A DNA stretch of 64,000 nt from Coraliomargarita algicola. GTDB taxonomy: Bacteria; Verrucomicrobiota; Verrucomicrobiia; Opitutales; Coraliomargaritaceae. Shown here in pieces: positions 6,485 through 15,618 of the stretch (positions within the stretch are counted from its first letter, which is position 1; each line of letters starts with the position of its first letter). The notes below the pieces were generated by a model, which worked only from the letters and a program-made list of their open reading frames with translations, ran no database searches and was not told the origin of the DNA. The DNA lies in NCBI RefSeq assembly GCF_033878955.1, contig NZ_CP138858.1, forward strand, positions 5,049,001 to 5,113,000, given 5' to 3'. A program made the position numbers and the translations under genes.

Positions 6485-9178
6485 TTAATGCTTCGGTAGT
6501 AATTCAAGTGTGCCCCAGTATTCCGGTTTGTGTCCGAACGGGTTGGGCCAGCTGTTGAGCGTCTTGGGAGAGAGGGGGATCGCGAGTTTGGCGTTGGCGG
6601 CAAAACGTATCGCGGACAGTCCTTTTAAGTGATCGCCTAGAACGGTGGTTGGTATCAGCACTTCAATGACAAGTGTGTTGCCCTGAACCGATGCGGCACG
6701 TTCGCAGCGGTCATCATCGTAAGTGATTTCAATCGCGGCTGCCTGATTCGCCCATTCTCCGGCATAGAGATCGATGTTGCCTGATGCATCTCTTGTCGGT
6801 GTGAACCAGAGCTGGTGTGAACCTTGTCCTGGTAGTTGGACAAAGCACTCTAAACCGGGAGCCTCCCAGAACTTGGTTGGACTCAAACTAAAGCGGAAAT
6901 CGTCGCCCATATCCATCTGAAGGGCGAGATAGAGGCCTTGCTCCGACCAAGCGGCACGCAGGTTTTGCACGAACAAGCCTTTTGAGCCATTGACGAGAAA
7001 GTGGTCGGCATTCAACTGACCTTGAGTGCTCCAGTCTTCCAGTGAGCCGTCTATCTGTATCTCTGCGGCATATGGGATTTGAAGTTTTGCCGGGCGCAGA
7101 GTGTGTGTCAGCACTGCGCCGTTGGCGAGTTGGACTGTGAGCTCAAGTGGAGATGAGCTCTCGGACGCGGTGAACTGAATTTCTGCAGTTTGATTGGGGG
7201 CGAGTTGGATGGTCTGTTGACTCAATTTTCCGGACTCGGCTGTCAGCGACAGCTCGATGGGCTGGTTGAGCATGGAGAGCACCTGCACCCGTGCCGGTTC
7301 GTTGAGCATGAAAGCATCCGAGCGGATTTCCAATCCCTGACGGACGACTAAGGTGGCCCAAATGACTTTATCGCTGCTTTGTCCCTTTGAAGATAGGGAT
7401 ATTGGGTATCTGCCCTGAGCTATGGACTCGGGTAGTTGTAGTGTGGCGACGGTGTATCCCGCTTCGTTAAAAGTCCAAGCAGAGAATGTGACGCCTTCAG
7501 GTAATTGGTCCCACGCGAGAGTGTCAGCAACAGCACCGGTGATTTGGATTTCTACCTCACCTGCTTGGGATACGTTTAAAAGGGTCGGACTGATCCACTC
7601 AAAGTTCAAATGTTCGGTCCAAGCGCTTGGAAGTGATTCTAATTCGAAGTATGCCGGCTCGGCACTCAACTGCTGCATCGAGAGTGGGTTGCCGAACATA
7701 CCGTAAGCAGCTTTTGCCGACTGTAGGGCTTCGGGGAGCGGGGCGCTATCGGACATTGTCCATGCGGCTATGGTGTAATCACCGTTTGGTTGCAGAAACA
7801 CTAGACCCCAGTTGTCGTAGCCTAAGTCAATCGACCCCAAGTATTCGGCCCGTGCGGTCATTTTGGAGACCATGGCCATGGCGGCTCCAGAAGCTTGTGC
7901 CTGTCCATTTGAAAGGAGTCCATTGTCGCTAAAGCGTCCATCGCCAGGGAGATCACGATCCCAGAACCAGAAGACTTTTTCAGTGTTCGCCCAATGCGCC
8001 AGAAGGTAGATGCGTTGAAGATAGGCGCATTGTAAAAGTGTGCCGACGGCAGGGCCACGTTCTGCGGACCAGCCGATCTCGGTCAGCCAGGCTTCGTTGC
8101 CTCCTGCGTGCGCGACCGAGTTGATGCGGCGCATATTATCCAGAAAGGAAATGGTTTGAGGTCGTTTCTCGCCGCCGGTGTTGAAGTCTTTTTCGGCGAT
8201 TTCAGGAGAGACGGGGCCGGTATAAAAGTGATAATTGACGACAGAGAAATCCTCATTGAGTAGATCGATGTATTGCTGGGCGCGGTCTGGCCAGATGCCG
8301 GCTTCGCCGTTCAGCGCCACCTTGGCATTGTGTCCTGCCGCTTTGAGTCCCTCGGCGGCAGCTTCAATGTAGTTTAGATAGCTTTCAAACCATCGCGCAT
8401 ACTCCGGCGTGGAGGTGTCCGGATGTTTTAAGTCGGCTTCATTATCCAATTCCCAATAAACAATTTCAGGAAAGCTGTTGCTCAAGTATGTGTAGTCGTC
8501 ACGAATCCGGTCCACTTGATCGGTGAAATACATTAAATCCGGTCTGCGGTAGGTCTTTTGTATCACCGGCAGGATTTCGATGCCAAAGCTGTCTGCGTTT
8601 TGCTTGATGTATCTGTAAGATTGGCAGTCAGGTGCGATGTCACGTTCGGCAAAATGATACCAAGTGTAGTCACGGGCCCAGTGGATGCCCATTTTGGATA
8701 GAGTTTCCCAATGGACGGCCACGCCGACATTGATCCCGATGGGAGAGGACATTCGTTCCGCATCAGACAACTTAGGCAGCTTGACAGTATTGACCAAATC
8801 GACGGAGTCAGCTACGAGTTGCTCGCCACTTTCGGTATTCGAAAGTCGGATGTGATAGCGTTCTCTCCCGTAGTAGCTTGGGGCCCAATCGATGGATGTG
8901 GTCCATTCATCCTGTCCAGATTCAATGGTTAGAGTGATTGGCTCTAGTGCGTGCTGACTGCCGAACCGGTCGGTTCGTTCGCTAGTTATGGTGTAGTTGC
9001 CTGGATCGAGTTCACGCGTATCTAAATCGATATTCAGGCGTGTGCTTTTACCACCAACGACCAAGCCGTCATGGGCGTCCGTATGCACACGCAACAACTC
9101 TGCCTGCGCGGAAATAGGGGCGAGGAGTAGTGCCAGTCCACAACTGAGGCTGACGAAGCGTTTGAGTCGGTTCGGCAT
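6485..9178 (-). CDS. Secreted clan GH-A glycoside hydrolase with C-terminal CBM9-like domain
   Basis: An 897-residue exported protein: signal peptide 1-26 (APISAQA), an N-terminal beta-sandwich, then a TIM-barrel of clan GH-A. The two catalytic glutamates are visible in canonical settings: acid/base Glu247 in YWELDNEADL and nucleophile Glu367 in WLTEIGW. An Ig-like section follows, and residues from about 705 form a CBM9/DOMON-like module (IQIDGSLEDWS ... FWEAPGLECFV). It has the same architecture as the protein at 22758-26138. It lies 73 bases downstream of the ABC importer ATPase gene in the same direction. Family assignment within GH-A (GH39-like, or unclassified) and substrate are uncertain. 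A truncated GH3 fossil follows it. Confidence 0.8.
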   Translation of the reverse strand: MPNRLKRFVSLSCGLALLLAPISAQAELLRVHTDAHDGLVVGGKSTRLNIDLDTRELDPGNYTITSERTDRFGSQHALEPITLTIESGQDEWTTSIDWAPSYYGRERYHIRLSNTESGEQLVADSVDLVNTVKLPKLSDAERMSSPIGINVGVAVHWETLSKMGIHWARDYTWYHFAERDIAPDCQSYRYIKQNADSFGIEILPVIQKTYRRPDLMYFTDQVDRIRDDYTYLSNSFPEIVYWELDNEADLKHPDTSTPEYARWFESYLNYIEAAAEGLKAAGHNAKVALNGEAGIWPDRAQQYIDLLNEDFSVVNYHFYTGPVSPEIAEKDFNTGGEKRPQTISFLDNMRRINSVAHAGGNEAWLTEIGWSAERGPAVGTLLQCAYLQRIYLLAHWANTEKVFWFWDRDLPGDGRFSDNGLLSNGQAQASGAAMAMVSKMTARAEYLGSIDLGYDNWGLVFLQPNGDYTIAAWTMSDSAPLPEALQSAKAAYGMFGNPLSMQQLSAEPAYFELESLPSAWTEHLNFEWISPTLLNVSQAGEVEIQITGAVADTLAWDQLPEGVTFSAWTFNEAGYTVATLQLPESIAQGRYPISLSSKGQSSDKVIWATLVVRQGLEIRSDAFMLNEPARVQVLSMLNQPIELSLTAESGKLSQQTIQLAPNQTAEIQFTASESSSPLELTVQLANGAVLTHTLRPAKLQIPYAAEIQIDGSLEDWSTQGQLNADHFLVNGSKGLFVQNLRAAWSEQGLYLALQMDMGDDFRFSLSPTKFWEAPGLECFVQLPGQGSHQLWFTPTRDASGNIDLYAGEWANQAAAIEITYDDDRCERAASVQGNTLVIEVLIPTTVLGDHLKGLSAIRFAANAKLAIPLSPKTLNSWPNPFGHKPEYWGTLELLPKH

Positions 9179-9251
9179 GAGGTGTATTTGAGCGGATTAG
9201 AGATAGTGGCGAAATAACGACGTAAGAGCCGCTTCGTGCTCGTATTTGGAC

Positions 9252-10388
9252 TTAAGCCTTATAGGGAAACAGCAAACTGTCTTCAGTTTCCGCATCGAAG
9301 AGATGCGCCTCATCCATATTGAGAGTCAGATGGAGGTGTGCACCGATCTTGTAATTATAGTGACCCGCGACTTTTGCGATAAAGCTGTCATTACTTTTCG
9401 TAGAAAGGTAGAGCATGGTTTCGGCGCCCATCGGTTCTGCGTGTTCGACGAGTGCCTGAATGCTGGATTCTGAAATCGTATCCGAAACTTCCATCCCTTC
9501 CGGGCGAATTCCAAAAATGATTTCTTTACCGACACGTGGTTCAGCGAGTTCAGTGAGTCTTCCTCCAATTAGGACTTCCATTTTATGGCCTTCAGTTCCA
9601 TGACTTGCGAAGCCTAGCTTGCCGTCATTTTTCGTGATGAGGCCGTTGAAGAAATTCATGGGAGGCGAACCGATGAAGCCTGCGGTGAACACATTCGCCG
9701 GCTTGTTATAAATATTCAGCGGCTCATCCACTTGCATGATGTTGCCGTCCTTCATGACGCAGATGCGATCGCCCATGGTCATGGCCTCGACTTGGTCGTG
9801 GGTGACATAGATCATCGTCGCATCCAAGCGGGTATGTAGCTTGCTGATTTCCGCGCGCATCTGCACACGCATTTTCGCGTCGAGATTAGAGAGCGGTTCG
9901 TCGAAGAGGAAGACATCCGGGTTACGGACAATGGCGCGGCCAACCGCGACACGCTGACGTTGTCCACCGGAGAGTGCCTTAGGCTTACGGTCGAGCATCG
10001 AAGTGAGGCCGAGGGTTTCTGCGGCGTCATCGACGCGCTTCTTGATCTCATCGCGCGGCACTTTCTTTAACTTTAGGCCGAAAGCCATGTTGTCGAAAAG
10101 AGTCATGTGCGGGTAGAGCGCGTAGTTCTGGAACACCATGGCGATGCCACGGTTCTTTGGCTCCACATCGTTCATGATTTGCTCACCGATCTTGAGCGTG
10201 CCGCCAGTGATCTCTTCCAGACCGGCGATCATGCGCAGAGTGGTGGACTTACCACAGCCGGACGGACCGACCAGCACCATGAATTCTTTGTCTCGGATTT
10301 CGAGGTCGATCCCCTTGACGGCACGGAATTGATCCTTCTTGCCGGGACTGTAAGTTTTATCGAGTTTGCTGATGGTTACGCTGGCCAT
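9252..10388 (-). CDS. Sugar ABC importer ATPase (MalK/UgpC/MsmX type)
   Basis: A 378-residue ATPase with all motifs intact: Walker A GPSGCGKST at 41-49, Q-loop FQNYALYPHM, signature LSGGQRQRVA near 139, Walker B VFLFDEP, D-loop SNLDAK, H-loop THD. The C-terminal ~140 residues form the OB-type regulatory domain of the MalK group (IIFGIRPEG). It energises uptake of a carbohydrate through the two permeases encoded just upstream (10448-11284 and 11304-12791). In Gram-positives such ATPases can serve several importers, but here each component is encoded in one run, so it is probably dedicated. Confidence 0.95.
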   Translation of the reverse strand: MASVTISKLDKTYSPGKKDQFRAVKGIDLEIRDKEFMVLVGPSGCGKSTTLRMIAGLEEITGGTLKIGEQIMNDVEPKNRGIAMVFQNYALYPHMTLFDNMAFGLKLKKVPRDEIKKRVDDAAETLGLTSMLDRKPKALSGGQRQRVAVGRAIVRNPDVFLFDEPLSNLDAKMRVQMRAEISKLHTRLDATMIYVTHDQVEAMTMGDRICVMKDGNIMQVDEPLNIYNKPANVFTAGFIGSPPMNFFNGLITKNDGKLGFASHGTEGHKMEVLIGGRLTELAEPRVGKEIIFGIRPEGMEVSDTISESSIQALVEHAEPMGAETMLYLSTKSNDSFIAKVAGHYNYKIGAHLHLTLNMDEAHLFDAETEDSLLFPYKA

Positions 10389-10447
10389 AGGATGAGAAGT
10401 TTGAAGTTGGAAATAAGAAGTTTGAAGTGCGTTCGAGCCCCAGGCGA

Positions 10448-11284
10448 CTAGCCTTTGACTGCGCCGGCGGAGAGGCCTTTGACGAAGAGGCGCATCGAAA
10501 AGATGAAGATGATTAGGAGAGGGATGGATGAAATCGAGTAGGCGGCCATCATTTCGCCGTATTGCTTGACGTATTCGCCATCCATTCGGAACAAGCCGAC
10601 GGGAATGGTGAGCAATTGATCATCGCGCAAAATGAGTAGTGGGAAGATCACATTGTTCCAAGATGCGAGGAAATCCATGATGCAGGTTACCGAAATTATC
10701 GATGCGGAGAGAGGGACGATGATGTGACGGATCTGCTGGAGGTGTCCGGCGCCGTCGAGTTGTGCGGATTCGAAGAGTTCTTTCGGAATGTCCTCAATGA
10801 AGTTACGCAGAATGAAGACGCCGGCGACCTGACCGCCGACGGAGGCCATGAGCACGAGTGCCCAGAGGCTGTTCATTAAGTTCATTTTGCCGATTAGGTC
10901 AAAGAGAGTGACCAGTGCAGCAACGGTTCCCGGGAGGAACATGGTCGCCATGACCATGTAGAAGATAATATTCTTACCTGGGAAGTCGAAGCGCGCGATG
11001 GCATAACTACAGCAAAGCACGATGACCAGTGTGACGAAGGTGCCAGTGACCGAGACGAAGAGAGAATTCGCGATGTAGCCTTTTACCGTATCCCATGCGA
11101 TGGCCCAGTTTTGCCAATTCCATGAGCTGGGTGCATCAAAGAACCATGGGTTGGCCATGTATTGGTCGTTTGACTTGAAGCTAACCACGAGCATGACGAA
11201 CAAGGGCACGAATGCGAAGAAGAGAACGAAGCTCAGATAACTGATCTTCAAGCCTTCACCTAATTTTGTGACTTTTCTGGGCAT
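10448..11284 (-). CDS. Sugar ABC importer inner-membrane permease (MalG type)
   Basis: A 278-residue polytopic membrane protein of normal length for the family, with about six hydrophobic segments beginning at LSFVLFFAFVPLFVMLVV. The cytoplasmic EAA loop that contacts the ATPase is recognisable as FESAQLDGAGHLQQIRHIIVPL-like sequence near residue 170. The C-terminus (RLFVKGLSAGAVKG) is the usual ending of MalG-type permeases. It pairs with the larger MalF-type permease encoded 19 bases upstream. Confidence 0.95.
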   Translation of the reverse strand: MPRKVTKLGEGLKISYLSFVLFFAFVPLFVMLVVSFKSNDQYMANPWFFDAPSSWNWQNWAIAWDTVKGYIANSLFVSVTGTFVTLVIVLCCSYAIARFDFPGKNIIFYMVMATMFLPGTVAALVTLFDLIGKMNLMNSLWALVLMASVGGQVAGVFILRNFIEDIPKELFESAQLDGAGHLQQIRHIIVPLSASIISVTCIMDFLASWNNVIFPLLILRDDQLLTIPVGLFRMDGEYVKQYGEMMAAYSISSIPLLIIFIFSMRLFVKGLSAGAVKG

Positions 11285-11303
11285 AATGAAAATCCTTGGG
11301 GTA

Positions 11304-12791
11304 TTACTTATCTACTTTGACGTAGCGTTGATAGATGATGGTCAGGATCAGGATGATCACAAAGAGAACCATGCCCAGTGCGCAGGCGTATCCGAATCGG
11401 CCTTCGGCAAAGGCGGAGCTGAACATATACAGCCCCGGCACCATGCCCTTATTGCCGGGGCCACCTTCCGGCCCGAGTAGAATGAGGAAAATTTCGTAGG
11501 CGGTGAGTGTGCCGATGGTCATAAAGATCAGATTGATTCGGACCTGAGTCATAATCAGTGGCAGCTCGATACGGAAGAGCATGTCAATCGGGCCAACGCC
11601 ATCAAGCTCCGCTGCTTCGTAGACATCTTGAGAGATGCCTTGCAGCCCGGAGAGATAGATGAGCACGCCGACGGTGCCGACCCATGGGAAGCCCCAGAAA
11701 ATTAAAGCAGGGACCACGAGTTCAGAACTACCCAGCCATGCTGGAGTGCCAGATTTGAATTGAAGGAGGGGCTCGGTCCAAAGAGCGCCGAAAACGACGA
11801 AGCCTATGCCGACACTTAAAACACCGAGTCCGATACGGCGAACAACTGGACCGCCGGTAAAGAAGTCCCATCGAGCACGGACGATTTCAAAGACCGTAAA
11901 AGCGACGATCAATGCGATTGAGTAGCGTAATAAAGCACCACTAAAGACGGCAGTGCCCGCGAGTAACAAGAGGGGCCAAGCGATCCAGGATTTACCCAAT
12001 CGACGCGCTAGCAAAACCATCCAGACGATGTAGATGATCAATAGGCAGAGCAGCGTCATTGGAACGAGACTGATCGGCAGTGCCATGAAAATCGGAAGAA
12101 TCAATGCACCTGCGATAATGTAGGCATAGTCACCCCAGCGTGCCGGCGAGCGATCCTTGCGGTAACCTGCGACCATTATGAGACCACCGAGCAGGATGAG
12201 ACCTGCGATACCCCCGAATACGGGGTTGATGACTCCTTGGACTACCGGCTGCAATTTTAAGGCCAGTGCGGGCATCGCAGAGTCCATCCAGTCGAGGAGT
12301 TTCATGCCTCCCGTAAGATTGAGGAAGCGATTCAGCAAACCGAACTCGGGGTCATAAAAACTTTTCCAGATTAATAGCCAAACCATCATGGGCACGATCA
12401 TCGGCACCACGAAGCACACTTGGAAAAAGTAGCGCATCTTGTCATTGAAAAGACGGTGGAGCGCGATGGCTGCGAAGATGCCGGGCCAGAGCTTGATTAA
12501 GTTGGCGACCAGAAGGATCCCGACCAGTTTGAAGGAGCTCCAGAACTGAGGATCGGCAAAGGCTTCGATAAAATTTTTAAAGCCGACGAATTCTTGGACC
12601 GTGGGCGGTTGCCAGCGAAAGAACGACATGATGAACACGTCGATTTTCGGATAGTAGCTGAAGATCGCCAGTGAAACCACTGTGGGCAAGCACAGTGCAT
12701 ACAGAGCAAGGTATAATTTGGCACGAGGGAGCCACCGTAAGAACGCCGCCTTTTTCGTGGGCGCCTGATTTGAATCGGACATATTCTGCAT
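11304..12791 (-). CDS. Enlarged MalF-type sugar ABC permease with extra membrane segments
   Basis: At 495 residues this is about 200 longer than ordinary MalF-type permeases. The first ~165 residues (TM1 near YLALYALCLPTVVSLAIF, then GFKNFIEAF) and the last ~150 (EAA loop EAAELDGVGPIDMLFRIELPL; C-terminal RFGYACALGMVLFV) are conventional. Between them lies an insertion of several strongly hydrophobic helices (for example LILLGGLIMVAG, LILPIFMALPISLV, LLLLAGTAVFSGALL, LSVGIGFVVFGAL). E. coli MalF is also long, but because of a soluble periplasmic loop, whereas this insert is membrane-embedded. Gene order and 17-19 base spacing show it is one operon with the binding protein and second permease. 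Confidence 0.92.
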   Translation of the reverse strand: MQNMSDSNQAPTKKAAFLRWLPRAKLYLALYALCLPTVVSLAIFSYYPKIDVFIMSFFRWQPPTVQEFVGFKNFIEAFADPQFWSSFKLVGILLVANLIKLWPGIFAAIALHRLFNDKMRYFFQVCFVVPMIVPMMVWLLIWKSFYDPEFGLLNRFLNLTGGMKLLDWMDSAMPALALKLQPVVQGVINPVFGGIAGLILLGGLIMVAGYRKDRSPARWGDYAYIIAGALILPIFMALPISLVPMTLLCLLIIYIVWMVLLARRLGKSWIAWPLLLLAGTAVFSGALLRYSIALIVAFTVFEIVRARWDFFTGGPVVRRIGLGVLSVGIGFVVFGALWTEPLLQFKSGTPAWLGSSELVVPALIFWGFPWVGTVGVLIYLSGLQGISQDVYEAAELDGVGPIDMLFRIELPLIMTQVRINLIFMTIGTLTAYEIFLILLGPEGGPGNKGMVPGLYMFSSAFAEGRFGYACALGMVLFVIILILTIIYQRYVKVDK

Positions 12792-12808
12792 GGGAGGTCG
12801 GCTAAATT

Positions 12809-14635
12809 TTAATTAGAGGGGTAGGGCTCATCGGGATAAGTATTCTCCCACAGCCATTCTAGTTGCACACCTTCGTCATCATTGAGTGATTTGTAGAAGA
12901 GTGACTTCAACTTCTTCTGTGCTTTGGTGTCCTCTTTGAAGTAGGACCGGTATTCGAGACTGGATACCATCCGATCTAAGGCACGCGATTGGTCTTTAAT
13001 GTCGGTTAATTTGCTAATCCAGTATCCGCGCATGCCACGGATGGGGTCACTCAAAATACCTTCCATGCGATTCTTGAAGTCATCATAAGAGATATCGCCA
13101 GACATCGCTAACAAGGACTGTGTGACCCACTCACGGCGCATCGCTGCGGTTGCGCCACCAAAGGAGATGGACATATTGCGGGGGATACCTTCCGATCTTG
13201 GAATAAAGGGTCGCATTTGCTCAACAGTTTCAGCGCCGACGGTGGCCGGTAGCCAGCCCGCCCGTTCATTCAGCTCTTCATTGATGGGCTGAGAGGTGAC
13301 AAAGCGAAGGAAGTCGACCGCCCAATCAAAGTTGGGGGAGGTGTTGTTGACGCTAAGCGCAACCGCCGATTGGAAGTTGGCGGAAGAAACGCGATACGGC
13401 AAGAGGTCGTCCCAGCGCTCACCTTTTACTGGCATCGGTGCGATGCGGGTGATCGGGATGAAGCGTTCTGATTCCTCATCGCGGTTGCCTGCTCCCATAA
13501 AGATACTTGCCGCATCCCATCCCCCTGAGGAGATCATGGCTGCTTTGCCCAAGATGAATCGGCGCATAGTTTGTTCGCGGTCTAAGCCGAGAAAGCCTTC
13601 GGGGAAAAAGCTAGTGAGTTGTGTGGTGAATTTGAAATATTCTTTGAGCGGACGGTCATCAAAAGACCACGTTTTGTTGGACCAAGTGAAGGCAGTTTCA
13701 AAGCCATCAATACCGCTTCCAATAGGACCTTCGATTGTTGGATCAAAGTGGGAGAGGAAGATTGGTTCATAGGTAAAGGAGATGTTGTTACCACCGTATT
13801 TACCGACAGACATCGGGACGATGAGCGGGGCATACTTTTCCGCATAGACTTGAACTGCCCGGCAGTAGAACATGAGCTTTCCTAAAGATGTCGGCGGCTC
13901 ATTCGCTTGTTTTAGCCAATCACGTAATCTTTGGTCATCCGGAAGGTAGCCGGTTTCTTCTTCGCCGGAGCGATCAATCCAGAGCTCTGTGAGCCACTCT
14001 GGCTGGGGGTCTTTGACGATTTCTTCCTGAATGAAGGCTTTAACCTTTCTTAGGATCTGATCGTTGTAAAAGAGGCAACCACCACCGAAGGTGCTCACAG
14101 GGATGCCGTAATAGCCATCGAGGATTTCGTCATACCCGCCGAACATACCATCCACCGCAGAACTGATCCAAGGGGACTCGCTGAGATATTCGACTAAGCT
14201 CGGCTCTAATTCTTCGGAGAGATATTCTGGGGCGTTATAGGGATTGGGTTGGCTGATGTAGGAGTCCATCGCCGAGTAGAAGCGAGCGGTGTTGCCACTT
14301 TTGATGACTTGATCGTTGCGTGCTGCGATGTCAGGAGCAGTGCCACTGATCAGGTGCACGTTCATAAACTGATTGTAGATGCCCTGATTGATAGGGACTT
14401 GCTCAACAGTGATACCCGCTTCTTTCACCTTGGGCAACTTCATGTATTGATCCATGGCCCACTGCATGGCCTCACGGTAGCCAGGCTCGAGCTGCCAGTG
14501 CGCGACTCGTATCACTTTACTGTCCGGGTTCTCTCCATCGCCTCCATTCATGGAGATGATTAAGAAACGGCCAGCGCTTAGGAAGTAGGCGACACCAAGA
14601 ATCGCAAAGGCGATATAGTTAAGACGAAATTTCAT
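12809..14635 (-). CDS. Sugar ABC importer solute-binding protein, membrane-anchored and oversized
   Basis: A 608-residue extracellular solute-binding protein (family 1 type), against a usual 400-450. It has an N-terminal hydrophobic helix (YIAFAILGVAYFLSAGRFLII) without a lipobox, so it is either cleaved late or stays anchored to the inner membrane. Typical elements follow: VIRVAHWQLEPGYREAM, SGTAPDIAARND near residue 100 and SGGWDAASIF near 375. The C-terminal part (from ~560, YRSYFKEDTKAQKKLKSLF) adds a helical extension. Its ATG overlaps the stop of the TPR lipoprotein gene (ATGA), indicating translational coupling. The ligand is unknown; the neighbouring GH94 suggests a beta-linked oligosaccharide. 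Confidence 0.9.
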   Translation of the reverse strand: MKFRLNYIAFAILGVAYFLSAGRFLIISMNGGDGENPDSKVIRVAHWQLEPGYREAMQWAMDQYMKLPKVKEAGITVEQVPINQGIYNQFMNVHLISGTAPDIAARNDQVIKSGNTARFYSAMDSYISQPNPYNAPEYLSEELEPSLVEYLSESPWISSAVDGMFGGYDEILDGYYGIPVSTFGGGCLFYNDQILRKVKAFIQEEIVKDPQPEWLTELWIDRSGEEETGYLPDDQRLRDWLKQANEPPTSLGKLMFYCRAVQVYAEKYAPLIVPMSVGKYGGNNISFTYEPIFLSHFDPTIEGPIGSGIDGFETAFTWSNKTWSFDDRPLKEYFKFTTQLTSFFPEGFLGLDREQTMRRFILGKAAMISSGGWDAASIFMGAGNRDEESERFIPITRIAPMPVKGERWDDLLPYRVSSANFQSAVALSVNNTSPNFDWAVDFLRFVTSQPINEELNERAGWLPATVGAETVEQMRPFIPRSEGIPRNMSISFGGATAAMRREWVTQSLLAMSGDISYDDFKNRMEGILSDPIRGMRGYWISKLTDIKDQSRALDRMVSSLEYRSYFKEDTKAQKKLKSLFYKSLNDDEGVQLEWLWENTYPDEPYPSN

Positions 14636-15597
14636 TGTTCAGGAGCTCCTCGGAACGCATTTTGAATAGACGGAACAGCCATGGCATTTTCGGGGTGTGC
14701 CTCGTTATATTCCTTGATGGATTTGACCGCGACCCAGCCATATTGGCTGCGGGGGAAGTTTTCCACGAGCTGTTTGCAGTATTCTGCAGAGAGACGTTGA
14801 TCGCCTGCGAGTCTGGCAAATCTAGACATGCGCCAGATGTAGATGTGAGCCTTTGTATCGTTGGCGAAACCGGCTGCTTCTGCGATTTGGTAGGCTTTGA
14901 GGGCAGCGGCTGGATCTGCTAGGCGTTCGAAATATAGGTCGCCAAGGTATTGAGCGGCAACGCTCTGCCAAGCCGAGTCAGGATTGTTTTTCAGGAAGTT
15001 TTCCAGGAGTGAAATGGCTCTTTGAACACCATCTTCTGTCAGTGATTGCACGTGTGTTTGTGCGAGACGCATGGTCGCTTCTGCTGCGATATCTGTGCCT
15101 TCGGCGGACGTCATGACCTCCTCATAGAGCGACTGTGCTTTGGCCAAGTCTACCGTGTCGTTGGGAAAGTCGGCGACCTCGGCGATGCGGGCTAAGTTGA
15201 CTTTTGCCATCGCGACGACCTGAGCATCTTCGGATTTTTCAACTATCTCCTCGAAAAGTGACTGTGCATGGTCGATCGAAGTGCCGCTTGGTGGGCTACT
15301 GTGCCATGACGCGATCGCGGCAGAAAAAGTAATCTTTGTCCATTCCTGGTCGTCTGGTGATAAGTCGGACTGCGCTTGGTTGAACTTAGTCTCCGCTAAA
15401 TTATAGTCGTAATATTTGAGTGCCTCAAAGCCCGCCTCGACCGTGTCCTCTTGTGATTGAGAGCTGTCGTTGCAGCCAGTCAGATGGCAAAGCGCCAAAA
15501 TACTCGCGAAAACGGGCAGGGCTATTTTCGTATTTTGTAAGCGGGACGGGAGAACAATCAGTGGCATGGACGGTAAAATGTTTGGATGTGATACCAA
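14632..15597 (-). CDS. TPR-like lipoprotein coupled to the sugar ABC importer
   Basis: A 321-residue lipoprotein. The lipobox LTGC places the modified Cys at residue 42 from the first ATG, or 32 if the internal ATG at 15567 (MPLIVLPSRL) is used, which gives a more normal signal length. After it come helical repeats of TPR/Sel1 character (YYDYNLAETKFNQAQ, AQSLYEEVM, QYLGDLYFERLADP, AEYCKQLVENFPRS). It resembles YbgF/BamD-type repeat proteins. Its stop codon overlaps the start of the solute-binding protein gene, so it is probably a structural or docking partner of the importer in the periplasm. A dedicated TPR lipoprotein is not a standard part of this transporter class. Confidence 0.82.
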   Translation of the reverse strand: MVSHPNILPSMPLIVLPSRLQNTKIALPVFASILALCHLTGCNDSSQSQEDTVEAGFEALKYYDYNLAETKFNQAQSDLSPDDQEWTKITFSAAIASWHSSPPSGTSIDHAQSLFEEIVEKSEDAQVVAMAKVNLARIAEVADFPNDTVDLAKAQSLYEEVMTSAEGTDIAAEATMRLAQTHVQSLTEDGVQRAISLLENFLKNNPDSAWQSVAAQYLGDLYFERLADPAAALKAYQIAEAAGFANDTKAHIYIWRMSRFARLAGDQRLSAEYCKQLVENFPRSQYGWVAVKSIKEYNEAHPENAMAVPSIQNAFRGAPEQ

Positions 15598-15618
15598 GTG
15601 AGGGAGCCGTATAAGTGG

